Assembly (NCBI GenBank): GCA_017592665.1
Contig: JAGFNW010000001.1
Span: forward strand, 806,001 to 870,000
Direction: 5' to 3'
DNA: 64,000 bases
DNA from: Streptosporangiaceae bacterium NEAU-GS5
GTDB lineage: Bacteria; Actinomycetota; Actinomycetes; Streptosporangiales; Streptosporangiaceae
Under the pieces are notes generated by a model. That model had not been told where the DNA came from and ran no database searches. It worked only from the letters and a program-made list of their open reading frames with translations. Made by a program: the position numbers and the translations under genes. Positions 54,601 through 63,258 of this stretch are shown in pieces (the stretch's first letter is position 1; the number at the start of each line of letters is the position of its first letter).

Positions 54601-56597
54601 TCTCCCAGTCCACACCCGGCCGGTGTGTCATCCGTTCCGGCTCTGGGCCGGCGACAGCCGTACAGGCCGCTAGGGTCGGTGGGCGCACGCCCGCGCCAGG
54701 GACCGGCGGCGCGATCCGGGTCACCGACCTCCCGTGGCAGGCGCTCGGCCATCCGGTCCGGTCGACGGACGCCGTCGACACGGCCGACACCGACCTCGCC
54801 CTGCTCGTCGATCGGCTGCGAGAGGCGGCCCGCGACATACCGTCTCAGCCCAGCCCGTGGCTGCCGCCTCTTGCCGACCTGATCGAGCTCGCCGACGCCG
54901 TAGCCCTCCTGCCCGCGGCGACCCCGCCCGTCCGAGAAAAGTCCCATGCCGTCTCCGAGCTCGGCTCCTCCGCGCGCTCCGGACCCCGCCACGCCGCCAA
55001 GCCGGTCGTAAGGGGTGCGCAGCCTAATCGCGACAGCGCCGGCAGCGAATGGGACGGCGAGGTCCCGCCCATCCCATTCGGCGTGACCGACGTCCCGTGG
55101 GAGCAGACGCAGCGAGCTCTCGTCCTCGACGTACGGCATGGCGGACATCTGCTGGTCGCCGGAGCGGCACGCAGCGGCCGTTCGACCGTGCTCCGGACGC
55201 TGGCCGGGTCCATCGCGACCCATGCCTCAGCGGATGACGTCCACATTCACGCCATCGACTGCGGATCCGGCTCGCTGCTGCCGTTGATGGCCCTTCCGCA
55301 CTGCGGCGCCGTCGTCACCCGCGACCAACTCGACCGCGTCGATCGGCTGCTCGCCCGGCTCCGGGGCGAGGTCGGTCGGCGGCAGCAACTGCTGGCCGAA
55401 GCCGGCTACGCCTCACTGGCAGAAGCACGAACATCGGGGCTGCGGCTGCCGTGGCTGATCCTGCTGCTGGATCGGTGGGAGGGGTACGTCGCGGCGTTCG
55501 AGAACTACGACTACGGGCGGCTGCTCGACGCCTTCCTGCAGCTGCTGCGCGAGGGTCCCGCGGTGGGGCTCCGGGCAGTGGTCACAGCAGATCGCTCGGG
55601 CCTGCTCGGCCAGATCTCCACGGTCTTCGAAGACCGGCTGATTCTGCGGCTCGCCGACTCCGGCGACTACGGCCTGGCCGGGTTGCCGACGAAGAGCCTG
55701 CCGTCGGCGATTGCGCCTGGCCGGGCAATGGCCCCCGCCGAGCAGGGCATCGTCGAAAGCCAGATCGCTCTGCTCACCCCGGATCCAGCCGGGCCCGCGC
55801 AGGTAGCGGAGTTGCAGGCGCTCGCCCGCATCGCGCCTCCGCCAGAGGAGCATCGCCCGCTTCGCGTAGACGCGCTGCCCACCCGGATTTCGGCAGACCA
55901 GGCGATGGAGCTCGACCCGGCATTCGACCCTCCCTCACCGCTGTGGGCCCTCATCGGCGCCGGCGGCGACGCACTCGCTCCCCTCGGTCTTGACCTGCTA
56001 GCCCAGGGCCCAGCCGCCGTCATCGCCGGACCAGCCCGCTCCGGACGCTCGTCATGCCTGCTCACGGCCGCCCGATCGCTCCTCCAGCGGGGCACCCCGG
56101 TCCTCATCGTGACCCCACGCCGCAGCCCGCTCCGTGACCTCGCCGGTTCGCCCGGCGTCCTTGCCGTCCTGGACGGAAACGCTCGCTCAGTGGCGGGCGG
56201 CAGCGGCGACGACTTCGGTGGCCTGCCCGGCGCGAAGGATCCGCTCGCCCTGGTGATCGGCTACGAGCGCTACGTCGTGATCGTCGACGACGCCGAGCTC
56301 CTGTCGCCGGAGTCGATGCTCGGCCTGGCTGTGGAAGAAATGCTCCGCGGCGCCCGAGACGGCGAGCACGGCCTCATCATCGCCGGCACCACCGGCGACC
56401 TGACCACCGCCTACCGCGGCTTCACCGCCGAGGCCCGCAAGGCCCGCACCGGCGTCCTGCTGTCCGTCCAAAGCCCCGCCGATGGCGACCTGTTCAACGT
56501 ACGGCTCCCGCGCGGCGCCGTAGGCGGCCCTCCCGGCCGCGGCCTCCTCATCATCTCCGGCACGGTCACCCCCCTCCAAGCCGCCATCCCCACCTAA
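51651..56597 (+). CDS. EccC/EssC-like FtsK-SpoIIIE ATPase of a type VII secretion system
   Basis: 1648 residues from ATG 51651, with GGAG 8 bases upstream; GTG 51612 behind AGGAGGGAG is an equally spaced alternative adding 13 residues. Residues 1-110 look like a ubiquitin-type domain (MRIMLTVINRHG); about 120-175 is a degenerate FHA domain lacking the S-R-x-H motif. Two membrane helices lie at about 344-384. Three FtsK domains follow. Only D1 is canonical, with K793 in GTTGAGKSEL and LIIDEF. In D2 (GAARSGRST, R1177) and D3 (GPARSGRSS, R1466) the Walker lysine is Arg. EccC proteins recognise and export WXG100 substrates; one is encoded at 57915. Confidence 0.93.
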   Translation: MRIMLTVINRHGTSEAFRDVVVEGDETSTVAGLAAALTGGGRPSNVVRLARARAPYGLDGADGGSVRAPEPETTLWLDGRPLDPDVQLFGMLRDGDRIALDPESAHVTLADEPDGLIELRVVGGPDAGAVHRLALGAHTLGSDPACTVAVRDPNLPPVAATIRLTPSGVTVSPASANGRARHTPVPRGKPARSRYSKTRGSGNGDRPRGDADRQLDDDQRAGFEDAADHLGANGADLQAAHDGHGTSGWADADARSAGPPPGARMTLAGEPVDEGRDWTEGALLTAGRSAFTVGMVEPPDAHLDALPDGGLAYNRPPRLRPPERQRRLEVPVEPKRSDGMRLQLLAALLPALFGIVLARVTGQWYFLLIALMTPLIMIGQWVGDRRHGRKKYRQAAKAYKERLAAFETRLAKARADDEIARRQAAPDPAAVLLTATGPRRRLWERRTHDDDALRLRIGLADLRADLDLEHERGAPAESAPPEPPLARNVPVALAMRRLGVAGLTGPRHVALGCARWVVAQAATLHSPRDLAIVVLSANPDGAEGWDWVRWLPHASPRRVRADSAALVGADPDAAAHRVAELVALITERQEAAPMFGGKLGAGPSGWDDLGKASSQPASGGGEPVFASYDERPYDVLVILDGAQVLRTLPGMPQVLRQGPRTGVYTLAIDDDQRLLPEECATVVSCSPDGSVRLRGGGLDALGVIRGDQVSTSWADRLGRALAPLRDVSREDPASALPDAVRLLDLIELPSGADFQWGRSTKAVIGVGPDGPYSVDLSADGPHALVAGTTGAGKSELLQTLICSLAVVNRPDEMTFVLIDYKGGAAFKECVRLPHTVGMVSDLDGHLTQRALASLAAELRRRERLLLDVGAKDIDDYQRARASTWVLGAGGVTRSDAALPPLPRLVLIIDEFAALVAELPDFVDGLVDVARRGRSLGIHLILATQRPGGVVTADIQANTSLRIALRVTDARESADVIDGPEAALISQSTPGRCVIRSGSGPATAVQAARVGGRTPAPGTGGAIRVTDLPWQALGHPVRSTDAVDTADTDLALLVDRLREAARDIPSQPSPWLPPLADLIELADAVALLPAATPPVREKSHAVSELGSSARSGPRHAAKPVVRGAQPNRDSAGSEWDGEVPPIPFGVTDVPWEQTQRALVLDVRHGGHLLVAGAARSGRSTVLRTLAGSIATHASADDVHIHAIDCGSGSLLPLMALPHCGAVVTRDQLDRVDRLLARLRGEVGRRQQLLAEAGYASLAEARTSGLRLPWLILLLDRWEGYVAAFENYDYGRLLDAFLQLLREGPAVGLRAVVTADRSGLLGQISTVFEDRLILRLADSGDYGLAGLPTKSLPSAIAPGRAMAPAEQGIVESQIALLTPDPAGPAQVAELQALARIAPPPEEHRPLRVDALPTRISADQAMELDPAFDPPSPLWALIGAGGDALAPLGLDLLAQGPAAVIAGPARSGRSSCLLTAARSLLQRGTPVLIVTPRRSPLRDLAGSPGVLAVLDGNARSVAGGSGDDFGGLPGAKDPLALVIGYERYVVIVDDAELLSPESMLGLAVEEMLRGARDGEHGLIIAGTTGDLTTAYRGFTAEARKARTGVLLSVQSPADGDLFNVRLPRGAVGGPPGRGLLIISGTVTPLQAAIPT

Positions 56598-56924
56598 TCC
56601 CTGCCAGCTCCACCCATGTGGATCCTTGCCAGCTCCACCCATCATCCTTGCCAGCTCCACCCATCTGGTCGCTCGCTTGTTCTCCGCTGCTGCTGTTCTC
56701 CGCTGCTGCCCACGGCCTCCGATCGTTCCTGCGTGGCCAACGGCGCCGAGGGGCTCGTCCCTGCGCCCAACCGGCCGCGCTTCTGCTTCGCAGGGATGTC
56801 GACGGCGGACCGGAACTGGACCAGTTCCGAACTGACAGCGACGTGTGTGTGGTGTGGTGCCTGCCGCTGCGCCCGTTTATAGCCACAGCGAAAGAGGGCG
56901 GCGCGCATCTTCAAGGCGCACTTC

Positions 56925-57090
56925 ACGGCGCGCGTGTTCACGGCGCACATCCTTCACGGCTCGCGTGCTCACGGCGCTCATGTTCACGGCGCTCATGTTC
57001 ACGGCGCTCATGTTCACGGCGCTCATGTTCACGGCGCTCATGTTCACGGCGCTCATGTTCACGGCGCTCATGTTCACGGCGCTCATGTTC
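56925..57090. repeat. 15-base tandem repeat array
   Basis: Eight perfect copies of ACGGCGCTCATGTTC from 56971 to 57090, preceded by three diverged units (56925-56970, one of them 16 bases). Perfect identity points to recent expansion. All six frames are open across the array. On the minus strand it reads VNMSA repeated, which fits the pentapeptide-repeat consensus; on the plus strand, MFTAL. Confidence 0.9.
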
Positions 57091-57229
57091 ACGGCGCGGC
57101 GTATCGAGACGCTCTGTCGTAAAGCCGTAGACCTGGCGCCGGGTGCCGTGTGTTGCAGCGCGCTGCGGTGTGCGACGGGTGCTCGAAGAGGTGCCCGCCC
57201 CGTGCTGTCGACACGTGCCCGGGCGTGCG

Positions 57230-57311
57230 GATCACACTTGTCGTCCGTGTGACACACGGAGAGCGTTTTGCTCGGACCCGAAAATGTGCCACAGGGACGA
57301 CAAGTGTGATC
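57230..57311. repeat. Inverted repeat element with 17-base arms
   Basis: GATCACACTTGTCGTCC at 57230-57246 and its exact complement at 57295-57311, with 48 bases between. Inside lies a second perfect palindrome, CCGTGTG-A-CACACGG (57245-57259). The size resembles a MITE or a structured RNA or terminator. No transposase is seen nearby. Confidence 0.7.
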
Positions 57312-57914
57312 GCGACCCGCCAACGACGCGATGCCCCCGACCCCCGCGCCGATCCCGAGGGTCGCGCGGGGTGCGCGGGGTGCGCGGGGGCCTTCCGCCC
57401 TCTTTCTCGCCAGCCGCCCCGCAACGGGTCTTCAGCAATCTTCCCGATATGCAGGGCGAAGGCGGCGTGGGGCCGTCGTAGCTGAGATGTCCACTGACGA
57501 CCCGTTTGAGCGCGGGCATGCGAAGGGCCGGGAAGGGGCGGGGCGGGGCGGGGCGGCCAAGGCTCCCGGTGCGCCACTGGTCTGGTCAGGCTGGTCCGCA
57601 TGCGACCGGAACGCCCGTTGGTCCCCGAGTGCTCGGTATGCACTCCGGTGTCAAAGGTGCGGAGGTCTGCAGGGTCCAGTAGGTTCGAGATGCTGGCAGC
57701 TCCAAGGTGCCGGGGCAGCTCCCAGGCACCGGCAGGCCCCACGTGTCGGTGGGCCCCACGTATTGGCAGGCCCAGGTGGTGCCAGGTCCCAGGTGCCGGC
57801 AGGTCCCAGGTGCCGGCACGTCGAGATGGTCGCCCCCGGGGGTCTTCGTTCAGGGGGAGGCCCGTGGGATTGGGCGGGGTGTGCGGGGCCTGGGTGGGGG
57901 TGAGTAGGCGCGGG

Positions 57915-58187
57915 TCAGCGGGTGGCGGACTCGATGTTGGTGCGGTAGGTGTTGATGACCCGGGACGCCTCGTTGAGTTCTTCGGACATGCGCTGGAAGG
58001 CGGCGCGGTAGCTCTGCCAGGCTTCGCGGAAGCGTTCGGCGCCGGTGCCGGTCCATACGGTGCCGACCTTGGAAGCCTCGCGGTCGAGGCTCGCCATCGT
58101 GGCGCGCACCTGGTCCGCCTGCTGGGTGAACTGGGCGGCCATGCTCTGCATCTCCGCCGGGTCGCCGCCGAGCAAACCGTTACTCAT
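57915..58187 (-). CDS. WXG100 (ESAT-6-like) family protein
   Basis: 90 residues from ATG 58187, with AAGGAG upstream. Helix-turn-helix hairpin of two amphipathic helices joined by the W-x-G turn (VGTVWTGTGAERF). The C-terminal helix continues ERFREAWQSYRAAFQRMSEELNEASRVI. Such proteins are exported by type VII secretion. The only type VII component in the window is the EccC-like ATPase 1.3 kb away on the other strand, its probable translocase. Confidence 0.93.
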   Translation of the reverse strand: MSNGLLGGDPAEMQSMAAQFTQQADQVRATMASLDREASKVGTVWTGTGAERFREAWQSYRAAFQRMSEELNEASRVINTYRTNIESATR

Positions 58188-58284
58188 ACGTCTCTCCTTC
58201 ATCGAAGGTCGCCCCCGAGCGCGGGTAGGCGCCCTCAACGTAGACCTCAGCAAGCAGGCGTACTGCGGATATGCAAAGCCGCTA

Positions 58285-58290
58285 TAACGT
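58285..58290 (+). promoter_or_regulatory. -10 element of the SDR gene, likely leaderless
   Basis: TAACGT (TANNNT) ends 7 bases before ATG 58298. A GGAGG does occur in the gap, but it is only 2-3 bases from the ATG, too close for a normal ribosome binding site. Confidence 0.4.
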
Positions 58291-58297
58291 GGAGGTC

Positions 58298-59017
58298 ATG
58301 CGTGATGTTGTGGTGACAGGCGGAGCGACAGGCATCGGCCGCGCGATCGCCGCGGAGTTCCGCAAATCAGGCGACCGAGTGACGATCACCGGGCGGCGCG
58401 AAGGGGTTCTGAAGGAGACGGCCCTGAGCCTCGGGGCACGCTACGTGGCCTTCGACGCGTCCGACCCGGAGGCGGTGACGCGGGTCCTGCCGCTGCTTCC
58501 GGAGAACGTGCACGTGCTGGTCAACAACGCGGGCGCCAACACCAACCTGGAGCACGACGAGCCGGGTGACCTGCGAAGCCTGGCCGAGGCGTGGCGGGCC
58601 AACCTCGATTCCAACCTTCTGTCCGCTGTGCTGGTCACGACGGCGATGCTGCCCCAGTTTGCGCGGAACGGGCGGATCATCAACCTCGGTTCGATCGCGG
58701 CCAGGGGCACGGGCTCCGGCTCGTACGGCGCGGCCAAGGCCGCGCTGGAGTCCTGGACGGCCGATCTGGCCGCCGAAGTCGGGCCTCGGGGCATCACAGC
58801 CAATGTCGTCTCGCCCGGTCTGATCCTGGATACCGAGTTCTTCAAGGGGCGCCTCGATGACGAGGGAGTACGCCGCCGGATCGAGAGCACGCGCAACGGC
58901 CGGGCGGGCTCGCCGCACGACATAGCCGCGACGGTGCGTTTCCTGGCCTCACACGAGGCGGGGCATGTCACCGGCCAGGTCATTCATGTCAACGGTGGAG
59001 CCTATCTCGGGCGCTAG
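58298..59017 (+). CDS. Short-chain dehydrogenase/reductase
   Basis: 239 residues from ATG 58298 (an in-frame ATG at 58271 would add nine residues). NAD(P)-binding loop TGGATGIGRAIA, LVNNAGANTN, catalytic Ser in NLGSIAARG and the Y-x3-K of SGSYGAAKAAL, then NVVSPGLILDTEF and the closing VTGQVIHVNGG. It resembles FabG-type oxidoreductases; the TGRREGVL segment after strand 2 points to NADPH. The substrate is unknown and the gene stands alone. Confidence 0.96.
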   Translation: MRDVVVTGGATGIGRAIAAEFRKSGDRVTITGRREGVLKETALSLGARYVAFDASDPEAVTRVLPLLPENVHVLVNNAGANTNLEHDEPGDLRSLAEAWRANLDSNLLSAVLVTTAMLPQFARNGRIINLGSIAARGTGSGSYGAAKAALESWTADLAAEVGPRGITANVVSPGLILDTEFFKGRLDDEGVRRRIESTRNGRAGSPHDIAATVRFLASHEAGHVTGQVIHVNGGAYLGR

Positions 59018-59070
59018 GTGTCGAAGATAGCGAGAGTGAGGCCTGTGGGTCGCCTTTCGCCGGGTGGTCG

Positions 59071-59420
59071 GAGTTCGGGTCGGGGCTCGGGTCGTGGGTC
59101 GGGGCTCGGGTCGTGGGTCGGGGCTCGGGTCGTGGGTCGAGGTTCGGGTCGTGGGTCGGAGTTCGGGTCGTGGGTCGGAGTTCGGGTCGTGGGTCGGAGT
59201 TCGGGTCGTGGTCGGGGCTGGGGTCTGTGCTCGGGGCTCGGGCTGTGGTCGGGGCTCGGGCTGTGGTCGGGGCTCGGGCTGTGGTCGGGGCTCGGGCTGT
59301 GGTCGGGGCTGGGGTCTGTGGTCGGGGCTCGGGCTGTGGTCGGGGCTCGGGCTGTGGTCGGGGCTCGGGCTGTGGTCGGGGCTCGGGCTGTGGTCGGGGC
59401 TCGGGCTGTGGTTGGGGTTT
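59071..59420. repeat. Two adjoining G/T-rich minisatellites (19-base and 18-base units)
   Basis: From 59071 to about 59220 the unit is GGGTCGTGGGTCGGGGCTC (19 bases, degenerate). From about 59221 to 59420 it is GGGCTGTGGTCGGGGCTC (18 bases, ten to eleven copies with one 19-base variant). The plus strand has almost no A over 350 bases. The 640 bases between the SDR and the biotin carboxylase gene otherwise hold only a GTG start with AGGAAGGGA near the right end. Confidence 0.9.
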
Positions 59421-59655
59421 CGGTGGTTGGGGCTTCGGTAGTTGGGGGTTCGTGGGTAGGCTCCCGGCTCGGAAGGGGCCGGGTCGTACATATATAGGTC
59501 AGGTTTCCGCAGATAGGCCGAAGCGTCGTCGAGCGATCGGCTTCTCGCCGAGAACCGGTAAGCCGGGGCTGGGTGGAAAGCCGGGCACCCGGCGGCGTAC
59601 GGCGAATCAGCAACCGCTTACACTGCCCGATGTGGCTTAGGAAGGGACGACCAGC

Positions 59656-61392
59656 GTGCGCAAAGTGCTGATCGCCAACCGCGGCGAGATAGCGGTGCGG
59701 ATCGCCCGGGCGTGCCGGGACGCGGGCCTCGACAGCGTCGCCGTGTACGCCGACCAAGACCTCGACGCGCTGCATGTGCGCGTGGCCGACGAGGCGTACG
59801 CGTTGCACGGGCAGAGCCCGGCCGACACCTACCTGGCCATCGACAAGCTGCTGGATGTGGCCAAGCGCACGGGAGCCGACGCCGTGCATCCCGGCTACGG
59901 CTTCCTGGCGGAGAACGCCGACTTCGCCGCCGCCGTGCTGGCGGCCGGGCTGACGTGGATCGGGCCGCCGCCGGCGGCGATCCAGGCGCTGGGCGACAAG
60001 GTCCAGGCCCGGCACATCGCGCAGCGCGTGGGCGCGCCGCTGGTCGCCGGCACCCCCGACCCCGTCGCCGGCGTCGACGAGGTGGTCGCCTTCGCGACGG
60101 AGCATGGGCTGCCGATCGCGATCAAAGCGGCGTTCGGCGGTGGCGGGCGCGGGTTGAAGGTGGCCCGGACGCTGGAGGAGATCCCCGACCTGTACGAGAG
60201 CGCGGTGCGCGAGGCGGTCACCGCGTTCGGGCGCGGCGAGTGCTTCGTCGAGCGCTATCTCGATCGGCCGCGCCACGTCGAGACCCAGTGTCTGGCCGAC
60301 ACACACGGCAACGTGGTCGTGGTCAGCACCCGCGACTGCTCGCTCCAGCGCCGCCACCAGAAGCTGGTCGAGGAGGCGCCCGCGCCGTTCCTCACCGACG
60401 ACCAGGTGGCTCTGCTCTACCACAGCTCGAAGGCGATTTTGCAGGCCGCGGGCTACGTCGGCGCGGGCACCTGCGAGTTCCTGGTCGGCCAGGACGGCAC
60501 GATCTCGTTCCTCGAGGTCAACACCCGGCTCCAGGTGGAACATCCGGTCAGCGAAGAGGTCTCCGGCATCGATCTCGTACGCGAGATGTTCCGGATCGCC
60601 TCCGGCGAAGCCCTGGGCTACGACGACCCGGCGCTCCGCGGGCACTCGATCGAGTTCCGGATCAACGCCGAGGACGCTGGGCGCGGTTTCCTTCCGGCGC
60701 CCGGGACGATCACGGCCATGCGCGTCCCGTCGGGTCCTGGTGTCCGTCTTGACTCCGGCTACGAGACCGGGATGACCGTGCCGCAGTCCTTCGACTCGCT
60801 CGTTGCCAAGCTGATCGTCACCGGGGCCACCCGTGAGCAGGCGCTCGAACGCTCCCGGCGCGCGCTCGCCGAGTTCGAGATCGAGGGCATGCCCACGGTC
60901 CTGCCCTTCCACCAGGCCGTCGTCGCCGACCCGGCCTTCGCCGCCGACTTCAGCGTGCACACGAGGTGGATCGAGACCGAGTTCATCAACACGATCCCGC
61001 CGTATTCCGGCCCGGCCGAGGACGCCGAGCCTGCCGAGCGTGACCGGATCACGGTCGAGGTCGGCGGCAAGCGGCTCGAGGTCGTGCTGCCCGCCGTCCT
61101 GGCCTCCCGTACGGAATCCAGGAAAGCCGCCCCCCGGCGGGCGGGCGGGGGGACCAAGAAGGCCGTGGCAAGCGGCGACGCGCTGGTCAGCCCGATGCAG
61201 GGAACGATCGTCAAGATCGTCGCATCGGACGGTGACACGGTCGCGGCCGGGGACACCATCGTCGTGCTCGAGGCGATGAAAATGGAGCAGCCACTCACCG
61301 CTCACAAGGCGGGCACGATCACCGGACTCAGCGCCGCCCCAGGTCAGACGGTCACGGCCGGGGCGACCATCTGTGAGATCAAAGACGCCTGA
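59656..61392 (+). CDS. Acyl-CoA carboxylase alpha subunit (biotin carboxylase plus BCCP)
   Basis: 578 residues from GTG 59656, with AGGAAGGGA upstream. Biotin carboxylase domain: [20 protein letters not shown], the ATP-grasp Gly loop [27 protein letters not shown] and [17 protein letters not shown] Lys/Arg/Gly linker leads to the BCCP domain with the biotinyl lysine K542 in EAMKMEQP. Likely the shared alpha subunit for the beta/epsilon pair at 34087-35852, charged by BirA (24762). No beta subunit lies next to it. Confidence 0.96.
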   Translation: MRKVLIANRGEIAVRIARACRDAGLDSVAVYADQDLDALHVRVADEAYALHGQSPADTYLAIDKLLDVAKRTGADAVHPGYGFLAENADFAAAVLAAGLTWIGPPPAAIQALGDKVQARHIAQRVGAPLVAGTPDPVAGVDEVVAFATEHGLPIAIKAAFGGGGRGLKVARTLEEIPDLYESAVREAVTAFGRGECFVERYLDRPRHVETQCLADTHGNVVVVSTRDCSLQRRHQKLVEEAPAPFLTDDQVALLYHSSKAILQAAGYVGAGTCEFLVGQDGTISFLEVNTRLQVEHPVSEEVSGIDLVREMFRIASGEALGYDDPALRGHSIEFRINAEDAGRGFLPAPGTITAMRVPSGPGVRLDSGYETGMTVPQSFDSLVAKLIVTGATREQALERSRRALAEFEIEGMPTVLPFHQAVVADPAFAADFSVHTRWIETEFINTIPPYSGPAEDAEPAERDRITVEVGGKRLEVVLPAVLASRTESRKAAPRRAGGGTKKAVASGDALVSPMQGTIVKIVASDGDTVAAGDTIVVLEAMKMEQPLTAHKAGTITGLSAAPGQTVTAGATICEIKDA

Positions 61393-61468
61393 CCGCTTGG
61401 ATAGGGTAGTCGGTCATAGGAACGTTTCCGTGTCGCCATTCGTCATGAAGGGCGAGGAGGCTTAAGCC

Positions 61469-62893
61469 GTGACCATTACCCATCCGCTGGGCCGCGTGGG
61501 CGCCGCCGTAGCGGCGCTGTTCGTCGGCCTGCTCGCGCTATTCGCGCTTTCCCCGGCCGCCGCGCACGCAGCCGCTGCTCCCGCTCCGCCTACCCCGGCG
61601 CAGGTCGTGGCAGCGTGGAAGACGGGGAATCCGCTGTACGTCGTCGATGGCTCCGCGCTCTCCAGCAAGGAGGCGTCGGATATCAGCGACACGCTGAAGG
61701 AATATCGCAACCGCAACATCTACGCGGTGGCTCTGCCTGACGGCACCATCACCACGTCGAGCGCGGCCAGCACCTACCTGAGGTCGCTGTCCAACGCGCT
61801 CCGCGACGCCGGAAAGTCGGAGAACGTCGTAGCCGCGCTCGACGGCAAGACGCTCTTCGCGGGCTCCAACTATGTCCAGGCCGGCCGCCTCGCAAGCCTT
61901 GCCACCGGCGCCAACAAGGACGTCGTGAGCGGGATGCAGGACTTCGCCAAGCGCGTCGACCTCGCCGCGCAGCGTAACCCTGATGCCCTCAAGAACGATC
62001 CGGTCGGCGGCGGGGGCGGCGGCGCCGGTGTCCTGATCGGCATCGGAGCGGTGGCGGTCATCGGAGGTGGCGGTTTGTGGATCATCTCGCGCCGGATGAA
62101 GCGGCAGCGTGAGGCCAAGGCGGCGGCTGAACTCGCCGCCGTGAGCAAGACCGTGGAAGAGGACGTCACAAAGTTCGGTGAGGAGATCACCGCGCTCGAC
62201 ATGGACGTCAGGATGTTGCCGGCGGGCTCCGACACGACGGGCGACTGGCAGCGCGCGCTCGACTCCTACGAGCGGGCCAAGACCGAGCTGGACGCCGTCA
62301 AGCGGCCCGAGGATCTGCGCACCGTGACGGCCACCCTGGAAGACGGGCGTTATGCCCTTGCCTGTGTGAAGGCCCGCGTCAACAACCAGGCGGTGCCCGA
62401 GCGGCGGCCCCCGTGCTTCTTCAACCCGCAGCACGGCCCGTCCGTGCGCGACGTGCGCTGGGCCCCGCCCGGCGGCGCGGCGCGCGAGGTCCCGGCCTGC
62501 GCTATGGACGCCGAGGCCGTCGAGCGCGGCTTCGACCCGCAGATGCGCGAGGTCGTGACGGTAGGCGGCCAGCGCATGCCTTACTGGAACGCCGGCCCGG
62601 CCTACCAGCCCTACGCCTCCGGCTACTACGGCGGCTTCGGCGGCGACCTGCTGACCGGCATGCTGGTCGGCACGCTGCTCGGCAGCTCGTTCGGCGGCTG
62701 GGGTTACGGCGGCGTGGGCGGCTACGGCTCCGGCTACGACGCCGGCTACCAGCAGGGCGTCGAGTCCGGCGGAGGTGACTTCGGCGGCGGCGGAGACTGG
62801 GGCGGCGGTGGCGGCGACTTCGGCGGCGGAGGCGGTGGCGACTGGGGTGGCGGTGACTTCGGCGGCGGCGACTTCGGCGGCGGAGATTGGTAA
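61469..62893 (+). CDS. TPM-like membrane protein with Gly-rich C-terminus
   Basis: 474 residues. An N-terminal signal (AALFVGLLALFALSPAAAHAA) precedes an extracytoplasmic domain with the alpha/beta pattern of TPM phosphatase-like proteins (VAAWKTGNPLYVVDGSALSS, IYAVALPDGTITTSSAA). A membrane helix (GAGVLIGIGAVAVIGGGGLWII) lies near 185-205, then a cytoplasmic coiled region and a segment with CFFNPQHGPS. The last 60 residues are Gly-Asp-Phe/Trp units (GGGDFGGGDW). The function is unknown; similar proteins in actinobacteria occur as solitary genes. Confidence 0.85.
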   Translation: MTITHPLGRVGAAVAALFVGLLALFALSPAAAHAAAAPAPPTPAQVVAAWKTGNPLYVVDGSALSSKEASDISDTLKEYRNRNIYAVALPDGTITTSSAASTYLRSLSNALRDAGKSENVVAALDGKTLFAGSNYVQAGRLASLATGANKDVVSGMQDFAKRVDLAAQRNPDALKNDPVGGGGGGAGVLIGIGAVAVIGGGGLWIISRRMKRQREAKAAAELAAVSKTVEEDVTKFGEEITALDMDVRMLPAGSDTTGDWQRALDSYERAKTELDAVKRPEDLRTVTATLEDGRYALACVKARVNNQAVPERRPPCFFNPQHGPSVRDVRWAPPGGAAREVPACAMDAEAVERGFDPQMREVVTVGGQRMPYWNAGPAYQPYASGYYGGFGGDLLTGMLVGTLLGSSFGGWGYGGVGGYGSGYDAGYQQGVESGGGDFGGGGDWGGGGGDFGGGGGGDWGGGDFGGGDFGGGDW

Positions 62894-62910
62894 TCCGGCC
62901 CGCCCTGCGA

Positions 62911-63091
62911 TCCGTTCTGCTGGTCAGCGGTCCATCATGAAGTGCGTTCCGCTGGTCAGTAGTCCCATCATGAAGTGCGCTCTGCTGGTCAGCGGTCCAT
63001 CCTGAAATCCGTTCCGCTGGTCAGTAGTCCCATCCTGAGACCCGTTCCGCTCGTAAGCGGTTCGTTCTGAAATCCGTTCCGCCGCAAGCGG
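62911..63091. repeat. Degenerate 33-base tandem repeat
   Basis: Five to six copies of a unit like GTTCCGCTGGTCAG, then AGTCCCATCATGAAGTGC, mostly 32-34 bases, alternating between two subtypes (GGTCCATC and AGTCCCATC). It follows the TPM-like gene and lies in a 365-base gap. In one minus-strand frame it spells an 11-residue repeat, but there is no start signal and the other frames are equally open. Confidence 0.8.
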
Positions 63092-63148
63092 CGACCGGCC
63101 CTTTCGCCCAGGTGACCGGTCGATCCGTCTCCTTGCAGCAGAGCATCT

Positions 63149-63182
63149 CGAGACCCCGGTGGCACATGCCCCCGGGGTCTCG
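63149..63182. terminator. Perfect 11-base GC-rich hairpin
   Basis: CGAGACCCCGG (63149-63159) and its exact complement CCGGGGTCTCG (63172-63182) with a 12-base loop. It lies between the TPM-like gene and the pentapeptide gene, so it probably ends transcription from the left. No T-run follows, as is usual in high-GC actinomycetes. Confidence 0.65.
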
Positions 63183-63258
63183 GGCATTTCAAGCGACCTG
63201 TAAGCCGACGTGTAAGCCGACGTGGGAGACTCTGGGCGTTCCCTCCAGGAGGCACCCC

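Larger units (their letters stand above)
56598..57914. other. Repeat-rich stretch without a convincing gene
   Basis: 1.3 kb between the EccC-like and WXG100 genes. From the left: three copies of TGCCAGCTCCACCCAT (56602, 56627, 56649), two tandem copies of a 16-base unit TGTTCTCCGCTGCTGC (56678-56709), the 15-base array at 56925-57090, the inverted repeat at 57230-57311, and a degenerate tandem of CAGGTCCCAGGTGCCGG-type units at about 57700-57825. Several long open frames exist on both strands, but they follow the repeats, have no ribosome binding sites and resemble nothing known. Confidence 0.7.

Noticed and set aside
56925-57090. CRISPR array or pentapeptide-repeat gene
   Set aside because: Units are directly adjacent with no spacers, so not CRISPR. 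All frames are open and there is no start signal or flanking homology, so it is not called as a gene.
59018-59497. Long Pro/Arg or Gly/Arg proteins across the minisatellite on both strands
   Set aside because: The reading frames are a by-product of A-poor repeats. The 19-base unit shifts frame at each copy, and no ribosome binding site precedes any of them.
62911-63187. Minus-strand peptide with 11-residue repeats
   Set aside because: Follows a degenerate 33-base repeat; no start signal, and the other frames are equally open.
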